Part shown: piece after piece, positions 35,440 through 44,075 of the stretch
How positions within the stretch are numbered: the first letter of the stretch is position 1
How the letters are laid out: every line of letters begins with the position of its first letter
DNA from: Paraburkholderia phytofirmans OLGA172
GTDB taxonomy: Bacteria > Pseudomonadota > Gammaproteobacteria > Burkholderiales > Burkholderiaceae
Direction: 5' to 3'
Length of the DNA stretch: 64,000 bases
NCBI RefSeq assembly: GCF_001634365.1
Contig: NZ_CP014578.1
Location: 1,302,001-1,366,000 of the forward strand
The notes under the pieces: generated by a model
Told to the model about the DNA's origin: nothing
Seen by the model: the letters and a program-made list of their open reading frames with translations, nothing else
Database searches by the model: none
Program-made: the position numbers and the translations under genes

Positions 35440-35664
35440 ATGGAACTCTGGATTCAGCCCTGCACGCCATGCGCTGACCTTTACGGACAGGCCTCGGCGG
35501 TCGAGCCGCACGACACGCTGACCTTGGTCGGAGCCGGTGCGGTGAAGGATGCGAGAGCGGAGCAGCATTACACCTGCACGCGATGCCGGGCGGCGTTTGT
35601 CCGCATCCTCGCAGGCGAGCCGCGAACGCAAATATGGATGCTGCTGAACGCGGCTCAACATTGA
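35440..35664 (+). CDS. Small zinc-ribbon-like protein
   Basis: 74 residues from ATG 35440 (MELWIQPCTPC); ATG 35422 is an alternative. Two Cys pairs, PCTPC near the N-terminus and TCTRC about 40 residues later, make a likely zinc ribbon. It is in line with the other small genes of this block. Function is unknown. Confidence 0.6.
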   Translation: MELWIQPCTPCADLYGQASAVEPHDTLTLVGAGAVKDARAEQHYTCTRCRAAFVRILAGEPRTQIWMLLNAAQH

Positions 35665-35809
35665 CTCGTTCGTAGATAGCGGCCGGCTGACCGACCACGA
35701 ACTGATTACGATCTTTGCCGCTAATACCCGTGGTTCACGCGGGATCCCAAAAACAAGGGCGTCCGGCAATCTGCTAGGTTTACACCGTCACAAGCGACAG
35801 GACCTGGTA

Positions 35810-36631
35810 ATGGGCGGCACTGAACTGAAAACGGATTCGCTGCAACGGTGGATGATGTACAGCAAGGATTCCTACGGGAGTGGGCGCATCTTTCTCACTA
35901 CCGGGCAAAAACAGGCGGTTGAGGAAGGCAAGAAGTTCGCGCGACGTGCATACGCCGATGTATGGGCTCAGGACGCCGCACTTGTGCAGCGCGTTCGCTC
36001 GTTCCTCGGGACTAACTTCCACTGGCACCAACGGCTGGCAGAGAGCGGCGCTGACCTTGAGGTCATACAGACCTTGCAGTCCATGATTCGCGGTGAGAGT
36101 GTCGTTCTCATTGCCGAGCAATCGCGGACAGGGGGCGCGTGGAACGATCCGGCGCCTAAACCCAAACGGCTTCCCAGCTTCCGTGAGGAGCTGATGACGG
36201 GGCTGGGCATGTCGTACGAGGCTGCGACGGCCTACATGGACCGCTATAACGACATGGTGGACGAGGTCAATGCGGTTGCGGCCCGCTATGCGAACGGGGC
36301 CGCAGCGTCACTGGCCGATGCCGCGGGCGATCTCATGGAAGCCGCTACGCCGCTAGGCGACGCGCAGCCGTTTGAATATGCTAATGATCCCGTTGCTCGA
36401 TTGCCCGGCGAAGACAGTCAGTTAGCATGGTTGCCTCGCACAGGAGGCCCCGCCAACACGTGGGTGGACAACCCGTCCGGAAGTGGCCAAATGCGACTCT
36501 ATGATGCGAGCGGAAATGCCGCTGTCGATTTTGACTTCGATCACGATCACGGTTTCGGGTCACCGCATGTCCACAACTGGGACGGAAACGTCCGCGATAA
36601 GGGAAACGCTTTTTCTCTGCTCCCCCGGTGA
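35810..36631 (+). CDS. Polymorphic-toxin-like protein with His-rich C-terminal motif
   Basis: 273 residues. The first 180 are helical and have no signal peptide. The C-terminal about 70 residues (SGSGQMRLYDASGNAAVDFD then FDHDHGFGSPHVHNWDG) carry the HDH...PHVH pattern seen at the ends of several bacterial contact-dependent toxins, where the His and Asp residues probably bind metal. The next gene, 12 bases on, looks like an immunity protein, and a broken related copy follows. The N-terminal delivery domain is not recognised, so a type VI or Rhs link is only a guess. Confidence 0.65.
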   Translation: MGGTELKTDSLQRWMMYSKDSYGSGRIFLTTGQKQAVEEGKKFARRAYADVWAQDAALVQRVRSFLGTNFHWHQRLAESGADLEVIQTLQSMIRGESVVLIAEQSRTGGAWNDPAPKPKRLPSFREELMTGLGMSYEAATAYMDRYNDMVDEVNAVAARYANGAAASLADAAGDLMEAATPLGDAQPFEYANDPVARLPGEDSQLAWLPRTGGPANTWVDNPSGSGQMRLYDASGNAAVDFDFDHDHGFGSPHVHNWDGNVRDKGNAFSLLPR

Positions 36632-36643
36632 CGAGATCCAATC

Positions 36644-36994
36644 ATGAATGAACTCCAGACATTTGACTATTTTCACGACTGGCAAATCGATATCGTCGCC
36701 GTAACGGACGACGGCGACAGTTTGACCTTGGGACTCAAGCTGGACAATCGGCGTGCTACCGTGACGTTCGTCGGTACGACACGATGCGTTATCGAGCACT
36801 ACGGGCTTCTCAACATCGTTTACGACATCAAGATTCTGGAGTTCGGGTCACCGCGCTACGAGCGAGTGCTAAAGGTATTGGAAAGCTCGGATCGCTTTTC
36901 TGACAAGCAACCGAACCTGGTCGCGCTCGTCGCGGCGACAGTCGGCGCAGAAATGATCGTTGAGTTCACCTCTCTGCGAATCCAGGCGGCCTGA
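36644..36994 (+). CDS. Putative immunity protein of the toxin-like gene
   Basis: 116 residues, acidic and beta-rich (TFDYFHDWQIDIVAVTDDGD, then LTLGLKLDNRRATVTF). It lies 12 bases after the toxin-like gene. The immunity role is inferred from position, size and the presence of a damaged paralogue immediately downstream, a pattern common in polymorphic toxin loci. Confidence 0.6.
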   Translation: MNELQTFDYFHDWQIDIVAVTDDGDSLTLGLKLDNRRATVTFVGTTRCVIEHYGLLNIVYDIKILEFGSPRYERVLKVLESSDRFSDKQPNLVALVAATVGAEMIVEFTSLRIQAA

Positions 36995-37020
36995 CATACT
37001 TCAATACTCCATGAGTATCC

Positions 37021-37141
37021 ATGACAATGACAGAAACACTGGCGCAGTTCGGCCATTTCCACGCCTGGTATCTGGACATTGTTGCGATCGGACCTGATAT
37101 TTTCGCTTGCGCTCGAAGCGCATCCGCGCCGCGAGGCGTGA
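37021..37141 (+). pseudogene. Broken second copy of the putative immunity gene
   Basis: From ATG 37021 the frame reads TETLAQFGHFHAWYLDIVAI, which aligns with NELQTFDYFHDWQIDIVAV at the start of the gene above. After a one-base shift near 37095 the next frame reads DLIFSLALEAHPRREA and stops at 37141, which aligns with DSLTLGLKLDNRRAT. The rest of the gene is missing. Confidence 0.65.
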
Positions 37142-37162
37142 GGGTATGGAGGGCGGCGCCGG

Positions 37163-37942
37163 TTATGCGTCGTCTTTCTTGAAGCGTTCTTGTATGGCTA
37201 CCAGTTGATCGTCGCCGGTGGCCACGATCCACAGACGGGCGCGTTCGACCATCAGGCGATTGTGATCCTTTAGCGCGCCCATCGACACGGCGGTTTTCCA
37301 CGCGACGGGTGCGGCGCGGCTGGTTCGTCCTGACGGCGTGCCGACCAGCAATGCATAGGGTCCGAGGGGCAGCGAGACGAATGGCATGGCCGGCTTGACG
37401 CGCACGCGCCAGTCGATGAATGGCGCATCGCTGAAGAGAAGGGGCGTGGGCAGGCCATGCAGCACGGTGAAGTCATAGAGCGCGAGTTGGTCGCGCATGG
37501 GCCCGTAGACCCGGCGAATATCGCTGACGAGCGCCGCGCGGATTTCGTCGTCGAACATGGCTTCCTGGGTGTAGTGATCGACTGCTTGCCGCGCGTCGTG
37601 CTGATAGGCGCTGAAGATCGCCAGGTCGACGCAATCGTGAACGGCGCGCTGGACTTCTGCGGCGGAGCCGGCTTCTTCGGGTTTGCCGAGTTGCGCGGCG
37701 CGGAGGAAGCGCGCGAGGGCGGCGTCCTGGGTTGATGGGCCGGTAGCCAGCGGGTCGTCCGCGGCGTCTTTGTCTAGCGGGACGTAGAGGTACTTTTCTG
37801 CCGCGAAGCGGGATTTTTTGCCGTCATCGAAGCTGATTTCGCCGGTGGCGCAGTTGATGTAGCGAGTGCCGATGTGGCCGTGTTCCCACACGTAGTTTTT
37901 CAGGAAGGGGCGCAGGGGGTGGAGTGGGTCCGGTTGATGCAT
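37163..37942 (-). CDS. DUF4238-like hypothetical protein
   Basis: 259 residues from ATG 37942 (MHQPDPLHPLRPFLKNYVW). LYDFTVLHGLPTPLLFSDAP then FIDWRV and PFVSLPLGPYALLVG resemble the 'F.SD.P....FPL.P' core of DUF4238 proteins, though the family call is tentative. It is convergent with the toxin block and follows CheV on the same strand. No function is assigned. Confidence 0.6.
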   Translation of the reverse strand: MHQPDPLHPLRPFLKNYVWEHGHIGTRYINCATGEISFDDGKKSRFAAEKYLYVPLDKDAADDPLATGPSTQDAALARFLRAAQLGKPEEAGSAAEVQRAVHDCVDLAIFSAYQHDARQAVDHYTQEAMFDDEIRAALVSDIRRVYGPMRDQLALYDFTVLHGLPTPLLFSDAPFIDWRVRVKPAMPFVSLPLGPYALLVGTPSGRTSRAAPVAWKTAVSMGALKDHNRLMVERARLWIVATGDDQLVAIQERFKKDDA

Positions 37943-38045
37943 TTTGCCTTTGCACTCCGTGTGGGTTGGGGTTTGCGTATGGTCACATAGAAATTGGCGT
38001 CGATTGGTTTTTTTTTGACTGCCCCGCACGGGCAAAACCCCAACT

Positions 38046-39029
38046 TCAAACAACACCCCGCTTCACCGCAGACACGCCCCCAAGCGCATGGCGAATAGCA
38101 TCAGCCAGCTCAGCGGCTGCAAACTTCGCCACATACCCATTCGCCCCAGCATTCCTCACATGCGCCTCATTCGCGGCGCCAGTCAAAGACGAATGAATAA
38201 TCACCGGAATCTCCCGGGTCCGCTCGTCAGCCTTGATCTGACGAGTCAACATGAACCCATCCATCTCCGGCATCTCGAGATCGGTCAACACCAGCGCAAT
38301 ACTGTCCTTCACCCGCGTGCCGGTCGACTGCGCTTCGCGCGCAGCCTGCTGCAATGTATTCCACGCCTCCTCGCCAGTCTTGGTCATCACGTAGTCCGCG
38401 CCGATCGCGCTCAACGCCTGCTCAATCAGCTTGCGCGCAAAACTGGAATCATCAGCGGCGAGAATCTTCGCGCCACGGGGAATGCCAAGCGCTTCACCCA
38501 CGGAGGTCGGGTCGACGCTCGGATGCTGTGACGGAAACACGTCGCGCAATACCTGCTCGACGTCGATCACCTGCGCGAGCCGCGAGTCGCCCGTGTTGCC
38601 GTCGATACGCGCGATGCTCGTCACCAGATTGCCACCCGCCGCGCCCTCGGCGGACAGCACCTGATTCCATTCGAGCCGCACGATGTCGTCCACTTCTTCG
38701 ACCGCAAAAGCCTGCGTCGAACGCGCGAATTCCGTCACCAGCAATATGTTCAAGCCGCGCGTCGGCTCGCAACCCATCAGGCGCGGCAAATCGATCACGG
38801 GAATAATCTGTCCGCGAATGTCCACAGCGCCCATCACGTACGGCGAAGAACCCGCAATCGGTGTCACCGGTGGCATCGTCGAGATTTCTCGCACCTTGAA
38901 GACGTTGATGCCGTAAAGCTCATGCGCGTCGCTGCCAGGCACGGATCCCAGCCGATACAGCAACAACTCGAATTTGTTGGAACTCGTCAGGTTGCTGCGT
39001 TCGTCGTTCGCGCGGTGGTCTACTGCCAT
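38046..39029 (-). CDS. cheV: Chemotaxis coupling protein CheV (CheW-REC)
   Basis: 327 residues from ATG 39029 with GGGGAG upstream. The N-terminal CheW-like domain (YGINVFKVREISTMPPVTPI, GAVDIRGQIIPVIDLPRLMG) couples receptors to CheA. The C-terminal receiver domain has the acidic pair in LAADDSS, the phospho-acceptor Asp in LVLTDLEMPEMDG and the Lys in GYVAKF. It tunes chemotaxis signalling at receptor arrays. Here it stands alone, away from the main che operon. Confidence 0.94.
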   Translation of the reverse strand: MAVDHRANDERSNLTSSNKFELLLYRLGSVPGSDAHELYGINVFKVREISTMPPVTPIAGSSPYVMGAVDIRGQIIPVIDLPRLMGCEPTRGLNILLVTEFARSTQAFAVEEVDDIVRLEWNQVLSAEGAAGGNLVTSIARIDGNTGDSRLAQVIDVEQVLRDVFPSQHPSVDPTSVGEALGIPRGAKILAADDSSFARKLIEQALSAIGADYVMTKTGEEAWNTLQQAAREAQSTGTRVKDSIALVLTDLEMPEMDGFMLTRQIKADERTREIPVIIHSSLTGAANEAHVRNAGANGYVAKFAAAELADAIRHALGGVSAVKRGVV

Positions 39030-39432
39030 CGAAACTCCCCAGGGATTGCGGTGCGAGTGGTGCGCCATGCATACCGTTCGTTCGGCCCTGGCGCGCGCCC
39101 TATCTTTTTGTTATCGGCGCAGCGACAGGAAAGTTCAGTGATTTCAGGCGGTTTACTGATGCTTTCTGGTTACCAGCCGGTCGCTATTCGGGGCAGGAAT
39201 AGGAACGCGGCTTTACAGCAAAAGCAGGTAATTTGTATGAAGGTTACCTAACGTTACAGAAGCGACAGCATGGTTTCACATGCCGGGTAATGCGCCTCCT
39301 AGAATGCACAGCAATAAGAGCGCGGCGCCATTGGCCAGTCGCAAGCGACATGCAAGGTATCAATGCAATCGCACGCAGTGGCCACGGCGCACACGCATCG
39401 CCGTTGTTTCGCTTCCACTCCAAGGAGAACAT
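39030..39432. other. Intergenic region between cheV and the DUF4142 gene
   Basis: About 400 bases hold the divergent promoters of cheV and the next gene. No gene or clear operator was seen. A frame continuous with the DUF4142 gene upstream of 39433 lacks a ribosome binding site. Confidence 0.4.
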
Positions 39433-39984
39433 ATGATCCGCTTGCCTCTCGCCGCCATCACCAGTGCCTGCATGGCCAGCCTTATGGCCGTCGCTACCGT
39501 GGCCAGTGCACAGACCGCGCCCGCCGCGCCGGACACCGCTCGTATTCATGCCGCCGACCAGGCCTTCATCACCGACGCCACCAAGGCCGTCGCTACGCAA
39601 CGCGACGCCGCACGCATTGCCACGTCGCGCTCCACCGACCGCGACGTGAAGGCATTCGCCGAGCGCGTGTCGAACGACAACGCGAAAATCTCGGACGCGT
39701 TGCGCGCGGCGAGCCCGCGTGGTGTCGACGTGCCGAAGAACGATCCGGACGCAGCGGTGCTCGCAAGCATCAATAACCTGCGTGGCGCCGACTTCGATAA
39801 GGTCTATATCGAGCAGGTTGCGCTCGCCGGTGACCAGAAAGCACTGTCGGCTTTCCAGGCGGAAATCGCCTCGGGCCGCGACGAACAATTGAAGGACGCA
39901 GCGAAGAAGGCACTGCCGACCATTCAGGAGCATTACGCGATGGCTCAGGATCTTGCCAAGCGTAAGCATCTGGCTGCCCAGTAA
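39433..39984 (+). CDS. DUF4142 periplasmic protein
   Basis: 183 residues from ATG 39433 with AAGGAGAAC upstream. A Sec signal peptide (LAAITSACMASLMAVATVASAQ) is followed by an all-helical domain with HAADQAFITDATKAVATQRD, FAERVSNDNAKI and YIEQVALAGDQKALSAFQAE, the DUF4142 ferritin-like four-helix pattern. Proteins of this family are periplasmic and often linked to envelope stress. The exact role is unknown. Confidence 0.88.
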   Translation: MIRLPLAAITSACMASLMAVATVASAQTAPAAPDTARIHAADQAFITDATKAVATQRDAARIATSRSTDRDVKAFAERVSNDNAKISDALRAASPRGVDVPKNDPDAAVLASINNLRGADFDKVYIEQVALAGDQKALSAFQAEIASGRDEQLKDAAKKALPTIQEHYAMAQDLAKRKHLAAQ

Positions 39985-40049
39985 GCCGTATACCGGTCCC
40001 TCAAACGGGGCCCACCAGGCACGGTCTCGCAGAGTCTGAGCATCAAGGT

Positions 40050-40075
40050 GCGCGTCACGTTACGGCGTGACGCGC
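40050..40075. terminator. Strong hairpin after the DUF4142 gene
   Basis: GCGCGTCACG (40050-40058 core CGCGTCACG) pairs with CGTGACGCG around a 6-base loop, giving a 9-10 bp perfect stem. There is no T run on either side, so it may stop transcription only partly or protect the transcript. Confidence 0.45.
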
Positions 40076-40222
40076 GGCGCCTGCATACAGCAGGCCGAAT
40101 GCGTTCTTTTCGGCGATAATCGGCTTCGTTCTTTCGGGCCTGAACTGCGCGGCTTCCAGCGCGACTCAGGCAGTTCGAAAGCGGTTCCCCGATTCCACAT
40201 GCATTCAATCAACGCTCACCTC

Positions 40223-41944
40223 ATGAGCAAGCCTGCCAATCTCCCGCAACAGCTGGACCATATGCTTCGGCAAGCCGTCGCGCTTCAGCGGAACGGCGCA
40301 TTCGCCGAGGCCGAAGAACTCTATCGTGAGATTCTCGAACTCAAGCCACGCCATTTCGAGGCGTTGCAATTGTTGGGTTCGCTCGCGCTGCAAGCGGATC
40401 GTGTGCAAGAGGGCATCGAGTTCATCAAGAAGGCACTTGCCATTAATGCAAAGCAGGCGCCGCTTCATTCGAATCTCGCCTATGCGCTCAATGCCTTGCA
40501 ACGTTTCGACGAAGCACTCGGCAGTGCCGATCGCGCGCTCGCCTTGCAGCCCAAATTCCCGGATGCGCTGAACAATCGCGGCAATGCGCAGGCCGGTCTG
40601 AATCTGCCGCTCGAAGCGCTCGGCAGCTTTGATCGCGCGCTTGCCCTGATGCCGGATTTCGCGCAAGCCTGGAACAATCGCGCCTGCGTGCTGCGCGATC
40701 TGGGCCGTCCCGCCGATGCGCTCGCAAGCTGCGATCGCGCGCTCGCCTTGCAGCCGAACTATCCCGACGCATGGAGCAATCGCGGTAATGCGCTCAGCGA
40801 TCTGAACCAGCCGCGCGAAGCGCGGCAAAGCTATCAGCGCGCGCTCGAACTCGCCCCTGCGTTTGCAGATGCCTGGAGCAACCTCGGCCTCACCCAGATC
40901 GATCTCGACGAGCACGCGCAAGCGTTGCAGAGCTACGGGCGCGCGCTGGCCGTGAACCCCACCGCCGCCGAGACGCATTGGAACCGGTCGTTGTGTCTGC
41001 TGCAACTGGGGCAGCTGGATGCGGGCTGGAAGGAATACGAATGGCGCTGGGAGCGTAGCCGGATCAAGGCGGGCAGGCGCACCTTTGCGCAACCGCTTTG
41101 GCTGGGCGATTTTTCAATCGACGGCAAGACGATTTTGCTGCACGCCGAGCAGGGCCTCGGCGACACACTGCAGTTTTGCCGCTATGCCGGGATGGTGTCG
41201 AAGCTCGGCGCAAAAGTCGTGCTCGAAGTACCGCCCGAATTGATGCGGCTAATGTCCACGCTCGACGGCGTGGATCAATTGATCGAAGCGGGGCACGCCC
41301 TGCCGCCGTTCGATTGTCACTGCCCATTGCTGAGTCTGCCGCTCGCGTTCAAGACCGACCTCGCGAGTATTCCGTCGAAGACGCCTTATCTGTTCGCCGA
41401 CCCGCAAGCAACGCATGAGTGGCACACGCGTATTGCTGCACAAGCGGAAGGGCGCTTGAAGGTCGGACTCGTCTGGGCGGGCGGAAATCGGCCGCATGTC
41501 GCCGAGCTCCGCAAGAACGACGCGCGCCGTTCGATGACATTCGAGCGGCTCGCACCGATTCTCGATGTGCCGAACGTGCAGTTCTTCAGCCTGCAAAAAG
41601 GGCCGGCTGCGCAGCAACTGCCTCGTGGTGATGCGTCCGTGGGCGTCATCGATTACACGGAAGAACTCGAGGATTTCGCCGACACGGCCGCGCTGGTGGC
41701 AAACCTCGACCTGGTGATATCGGTGGACACGTCCACCGCGCATCTGGCCGGTGCGCTGGACAAGCCGGTATGGATTCTGAACCGCTTCGACACCTGCTGG
41801 CGCTGGATGCTGGAACGCGCCGATACGCCCTGGTACGCGCAAGCGAGGTTGTTCCGGCAGCCGGCATTGGGCGATTGGGACAGCGTGATTCGAAGTGCGC
41901 GTGACGCGCTGGCCGCGTCGGGCGCCGCGGGAAAGCCGGTGTAG
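40223..41944 (+). CDS. TPR protein with C-terminal glycosyltransferase-like domain
   Basis: 573 residues from ATG 40223 (MSKPANLPQQLD); ATG 40199 is an alternative and neither has a strong ribosome binding site. Residues about 15-280 are seven or more tetratricopeptide repeats (for example ALNNRGNAQAGLNLPLEALG, AWSNRGNALSDLNQPREARQ). The C-terminal half (GKTILLHAEQGLGDTLQFCR, VGLVWAGG, LVISVDTSTAHLAGALDKPV) has the GT9/OGT-like fold that binds nucleotide sugars. Proteins like this glycosylate proteins or surface structures. The substrate is unknown and the gene stands alone. Confidence 0.88.
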   Translation: MSKPANLPQQLDHMLRQAVALQRNGAFAEAEELYREILELKPRHFEALQLLGSLALQADRVQEGIEFIKKALAINAKQAPLHSNLAYALNALQRFDEALGSADRALALQPKFPDALNNRGNAQAGLNLPLEALGSFDRALALMPDFAQAWNNRACVLRDLGRPADALASCDRALALQPNYPDAWSNRGNALSDLNQPREARQSYQRALELAPAFADAWSNLGLTQIDLDEHAQALQSYGRALAVNPTAAETHWNRSLCLLQLGQLDAGWKEYEWRWERSRIKAGRRTFAQPLWLGDFSIDGKTILLHAEQGLGDTLQFCRYAGMVSKLGAKVVLEVPPELMRLMSTLDGVDQLIEAGHALPPFDCHCPLLSLPLAFKTDLASIPSKTPYLFADPQATHEWHTRIAAQAEGRLKVGLVWAGGNRPHVAELRKNDARRSMTFERLAPILDVPNVQFFSLQKGPAAQQLPRGDASVGVIDYTEELEDFADTAALVANLDLVISVDTSTAHLAGALDKPVWILNRFDTCWRWMLERADTPWYAQARLFRQPALGDWDSVIRSARDALAASGAAGKPV

Positions 41945-42131
41945 CACCGAAGATAAAGCCCAGGCTGTGCGGTAGCCGGATAGATCGGCGCTGCACGCTT
42001 CACTTCGTTGCCATGACGGCACGCTTTGATCAGCGGCATCTGTCAACACAATCCAAGCCGTCGGCACGGTTGCCGAGACGCGCGTAGACTGAACGTCCGT
42101 TTATCGACGGCTAGGCCACGGAGATTCAACA

Positions 42132-43157
42132 ATGGAATATAGACATCTGGGTGCATCTGGTTTCAAGGTGCCGGTACTGAGTTTCGGCACGGGCACATTC
42201 GGCGGCAAGGGCGAATTTTTCGAGGCGTGGGGCGCCACCGACGTCGCCGAAGCGCGGCGCCTGATCGACATCTGTTTCGATGCGGGTGTCACGATGTTCG
42301 ACAGCGCGGACATCTATTCGAGTGGCGCTTCCGAGTCGGTGCTCGGTGAAGCGCTCAAGGGCAAGCGCGACAAAGCGATTATCTCGACCAAGGCGACCTT
42401 CCGTGTCGACGACGGTCCGAACAACGTCGGCTCGTCGCGCTTTCATCTGATCCAGGCGGTGGACGCGGCGCTCAAACGGCTGCAAACCGATTACATCGAC
42501 CTGTTCCAGTTGCACGGTTTCGACGCGAAGACGCCGATTGCCGAAGTCATGTCGACGCTCGACGATCTCGTGCGCGCCGGCAAAATCCGCTACACCGGCG
42601 TGTCGAATTTCTCCGGCTGGCACCTGATGAAATCGCAGGACACCGCGGATCGCTACGGCTATCCGCGCTATGTCGCGAATCAAACTTACTATTCGCTGAT
42701 CGGCCGCGATTACGAGTGGGAACTGATGCCGCTCGGCGCCGATCAAGGCGTGGGTGCGGTGGTGTGGAGTCCGCTCGGCTGGGGGCGCCTCACCGGCAAG
42801 ATCAAGCGCGGCCAGCCGTTGCCGGAAACGAGCCGTCTGCATAAAACCGCCGACATGGGGCCGCCGGTGCCGGACGAGTACCTGTTCCGCGTGCTCGATG
42901 CAATCGACGAGGTTGCTGCCGAAACCGGCAAGACCGTGCCGCAAATCGCGCTGAACTGGCTGCTGCAGCGGCCTACCGTATCCACGGTGTTGATCGGCGC
43001 GCGCAACGAAGAGCAGTTGCGGCAGAACCTCGGCGCGGTGGGCTGGAATCTGACGCCCGAACAGGTGGCGAAACTCGACGCTGCCAGCGCTGTACGTCCC
43101 GCGTATCCGTACTGGCATCAGGAAGGATTTGCGGAGCGTAATCCGAAAGTGGCTTAA
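42132..43157 (+). CDS. Aldo/keto reductase
   Basis: 341 residues. The TIM-barrel active-site set is visible: Asp and Tyr in FDSADIYSSG, Lys in AIISTKATF and His in LFQLHGF. The NADP-binding end reads TVSTVLIGARNEEQLRQNLG. It reduces aldehydes or ketones with NADPH in the cytoplasm. The stop overlaps the convergent SDR stop in a shared TTAA. The substrate is unknown. Confidence 0.93.
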   Translation: MEYRHLGASGFKVPVLSFGTGTFGGKGEFFEAWGATDVAEARRLIDICFDAGVTMFDSADIYSSGASESVLGEALKGKRDKAIISTKATFRVDDGPNNVGSSRFHLIQAVDAALKRLQTDYIDLFQLHGFDAKTPIAEVMSTLDDLVRAGKIRYTGVSNFSGWHLMKSQDTADRYGYPRYVANQTYYSLIGRDYEWELMPLGADQGVGAVVWSPLGWGRLTGKIKRGQPLPETSRLHKTADMGPPVPDEYLFRVLDAIDEVAAETGKTVPQIALNWLLQRPTVSTVLIGARNEEQLRQNLGAVGWNLTPEQVAKLDAASAVRPAYPYWHQEGFAERNPKVA

Positions 43158-43897
43158 GCCACGCCGCCGTTGGCGCGCAGGATCTGGCCATTGACCCAGC
43201 CTGCATCCGGGCCGGCGAGGAAGGACACCACCGAGGCGATGTCGTCCGGCTGGCCGAGGCGTTGCAGCGGCGGCATCTTCGCGAAGGTCTGGATCTGTTC
43301 TTCGGTCTTGCCGTCGAGGAACAGCGAGGTCGCGATCGGACCCGGCGCCACTGCGTTGACGGTGATGTCGCGGCCGCGCAATTCCTTGGCGAACACGTGT
43401 GTGAATGCTTCGACGGCAGCCTTGGTGCCGTTGTAGATCGCGTAGCCCGGCATGTTCAGCGCCAGCGTCGTGCTCGAGAAGTTGACGATGCGTCCGCCGT
43501 CGTTCATCCGTGCGGCCGCTTCGCGCAGGGTGTTGAAGGTGCCGCGCACGTTAATGCCGAAGGTCTGGTCGTACAGCGCGTCGCTGGTGTCGGCGAGCGG
43601 CACCGTCTTCAGCACGCCGGCATTGTTGACCAGCACGTCCACTTTGCCGAGGTGCTGTTCGGTGGTTTCGAACATGCGGCGCACGTCGTCGGCGTTCGAA
43701 ACGTCGGCCTTCACGGCGATGGCCTTGGCGCCCGCCACCGTCAGTTCCGCGACCAGCGCATCGGCTTCCGATGAACTCGATGCGTAGTTGACGGCAACCG
43801 CGAAGCCGTCCTTGGCGAGGCGTTGCGCAACCGCTGCGCCGATGCCACGGGATGCGCCGGTAACGATGGCGACTTGAGCGTTCCTGATCGTGTTCAT
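43154..43897 (-). CDS. Short-chain dehydrogenase/reductase
   Basis: 247 residues from ATG 43897. It has TGASRGIG (cofactor), NNAG, the catalytic Ser in FSSTTLA, YAIYNGTKAA (Tyr-x-x-x-Lys) and the terminal GWVNGQILRANGG. It is a classical SDR, probably NADPH-dependent, acting on an unknown carbonyl substrate. It is divergent from a LysR gene across a 178-base region with tandem repeats, the standard layout of a regulator and its target. Confidence 0.93.
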   Translation of the reverse strand: MNTIRNAQVAIVTGASRGIGAAVAQRLAKDGFAVAVNYASSSSEADALVAELTVAGAKAIAVKADVSNADDVRRMFETTEQHLGKVDVLVNNAGVLKTVPLADTSDALYDQTFGINVRGTFNTLREAAARMNDGGRIVNFSSTTLALNMPGYAIYNGTKAAVEAFTHVFAKELRGRDITVNAVAPGPIATSLFLDGKTEEQIQTFAKMPPLQRLGQPDDIASVVSFLAGPDAGWVNGQILRANGGVA

Positions 43898-44005
43898 GAT
43901 TCGTTTCCTTCTGTGTGGTGGGTTGGCGAAACGAATCATGGTCGCTTTCTTCGTTGAAATAATCGGCTTAGACTTGCCATAATAATTCCATTTGCTTTAA
44001 CAATT

Positions 44006-44054
44006 GGCCGACAGGCCGACAGGCCGACAGGCCGCCGGATCGCCGGATCGCCGG
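44006..44054. repeat. Two arrays of tandem 8-mers in the SDR/LysR control region
   Basis: GGCCGACA is repeated three times (44006-44029) with a partial fourth unit. It is followed by CCGGATCG twice (44035-44050) and a partial third. They lie directly upstream of the LysR ATG at 44076. Copy-number change would alter spacing between promoter elements and start. Confidence 0.85.
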
Positions 44055-44075
44055 CCCGGCATAAAGGCATCAACC

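Noticed and set aside
38005..38045. Hairpin TGCCC-CGCAC-GGGCA between cheV and the DUF4238-like gene as a terminator
   Set aside because: The long T run lies on the wrong side for the minus-strand cheV transcript and the stem is only five base pairs.
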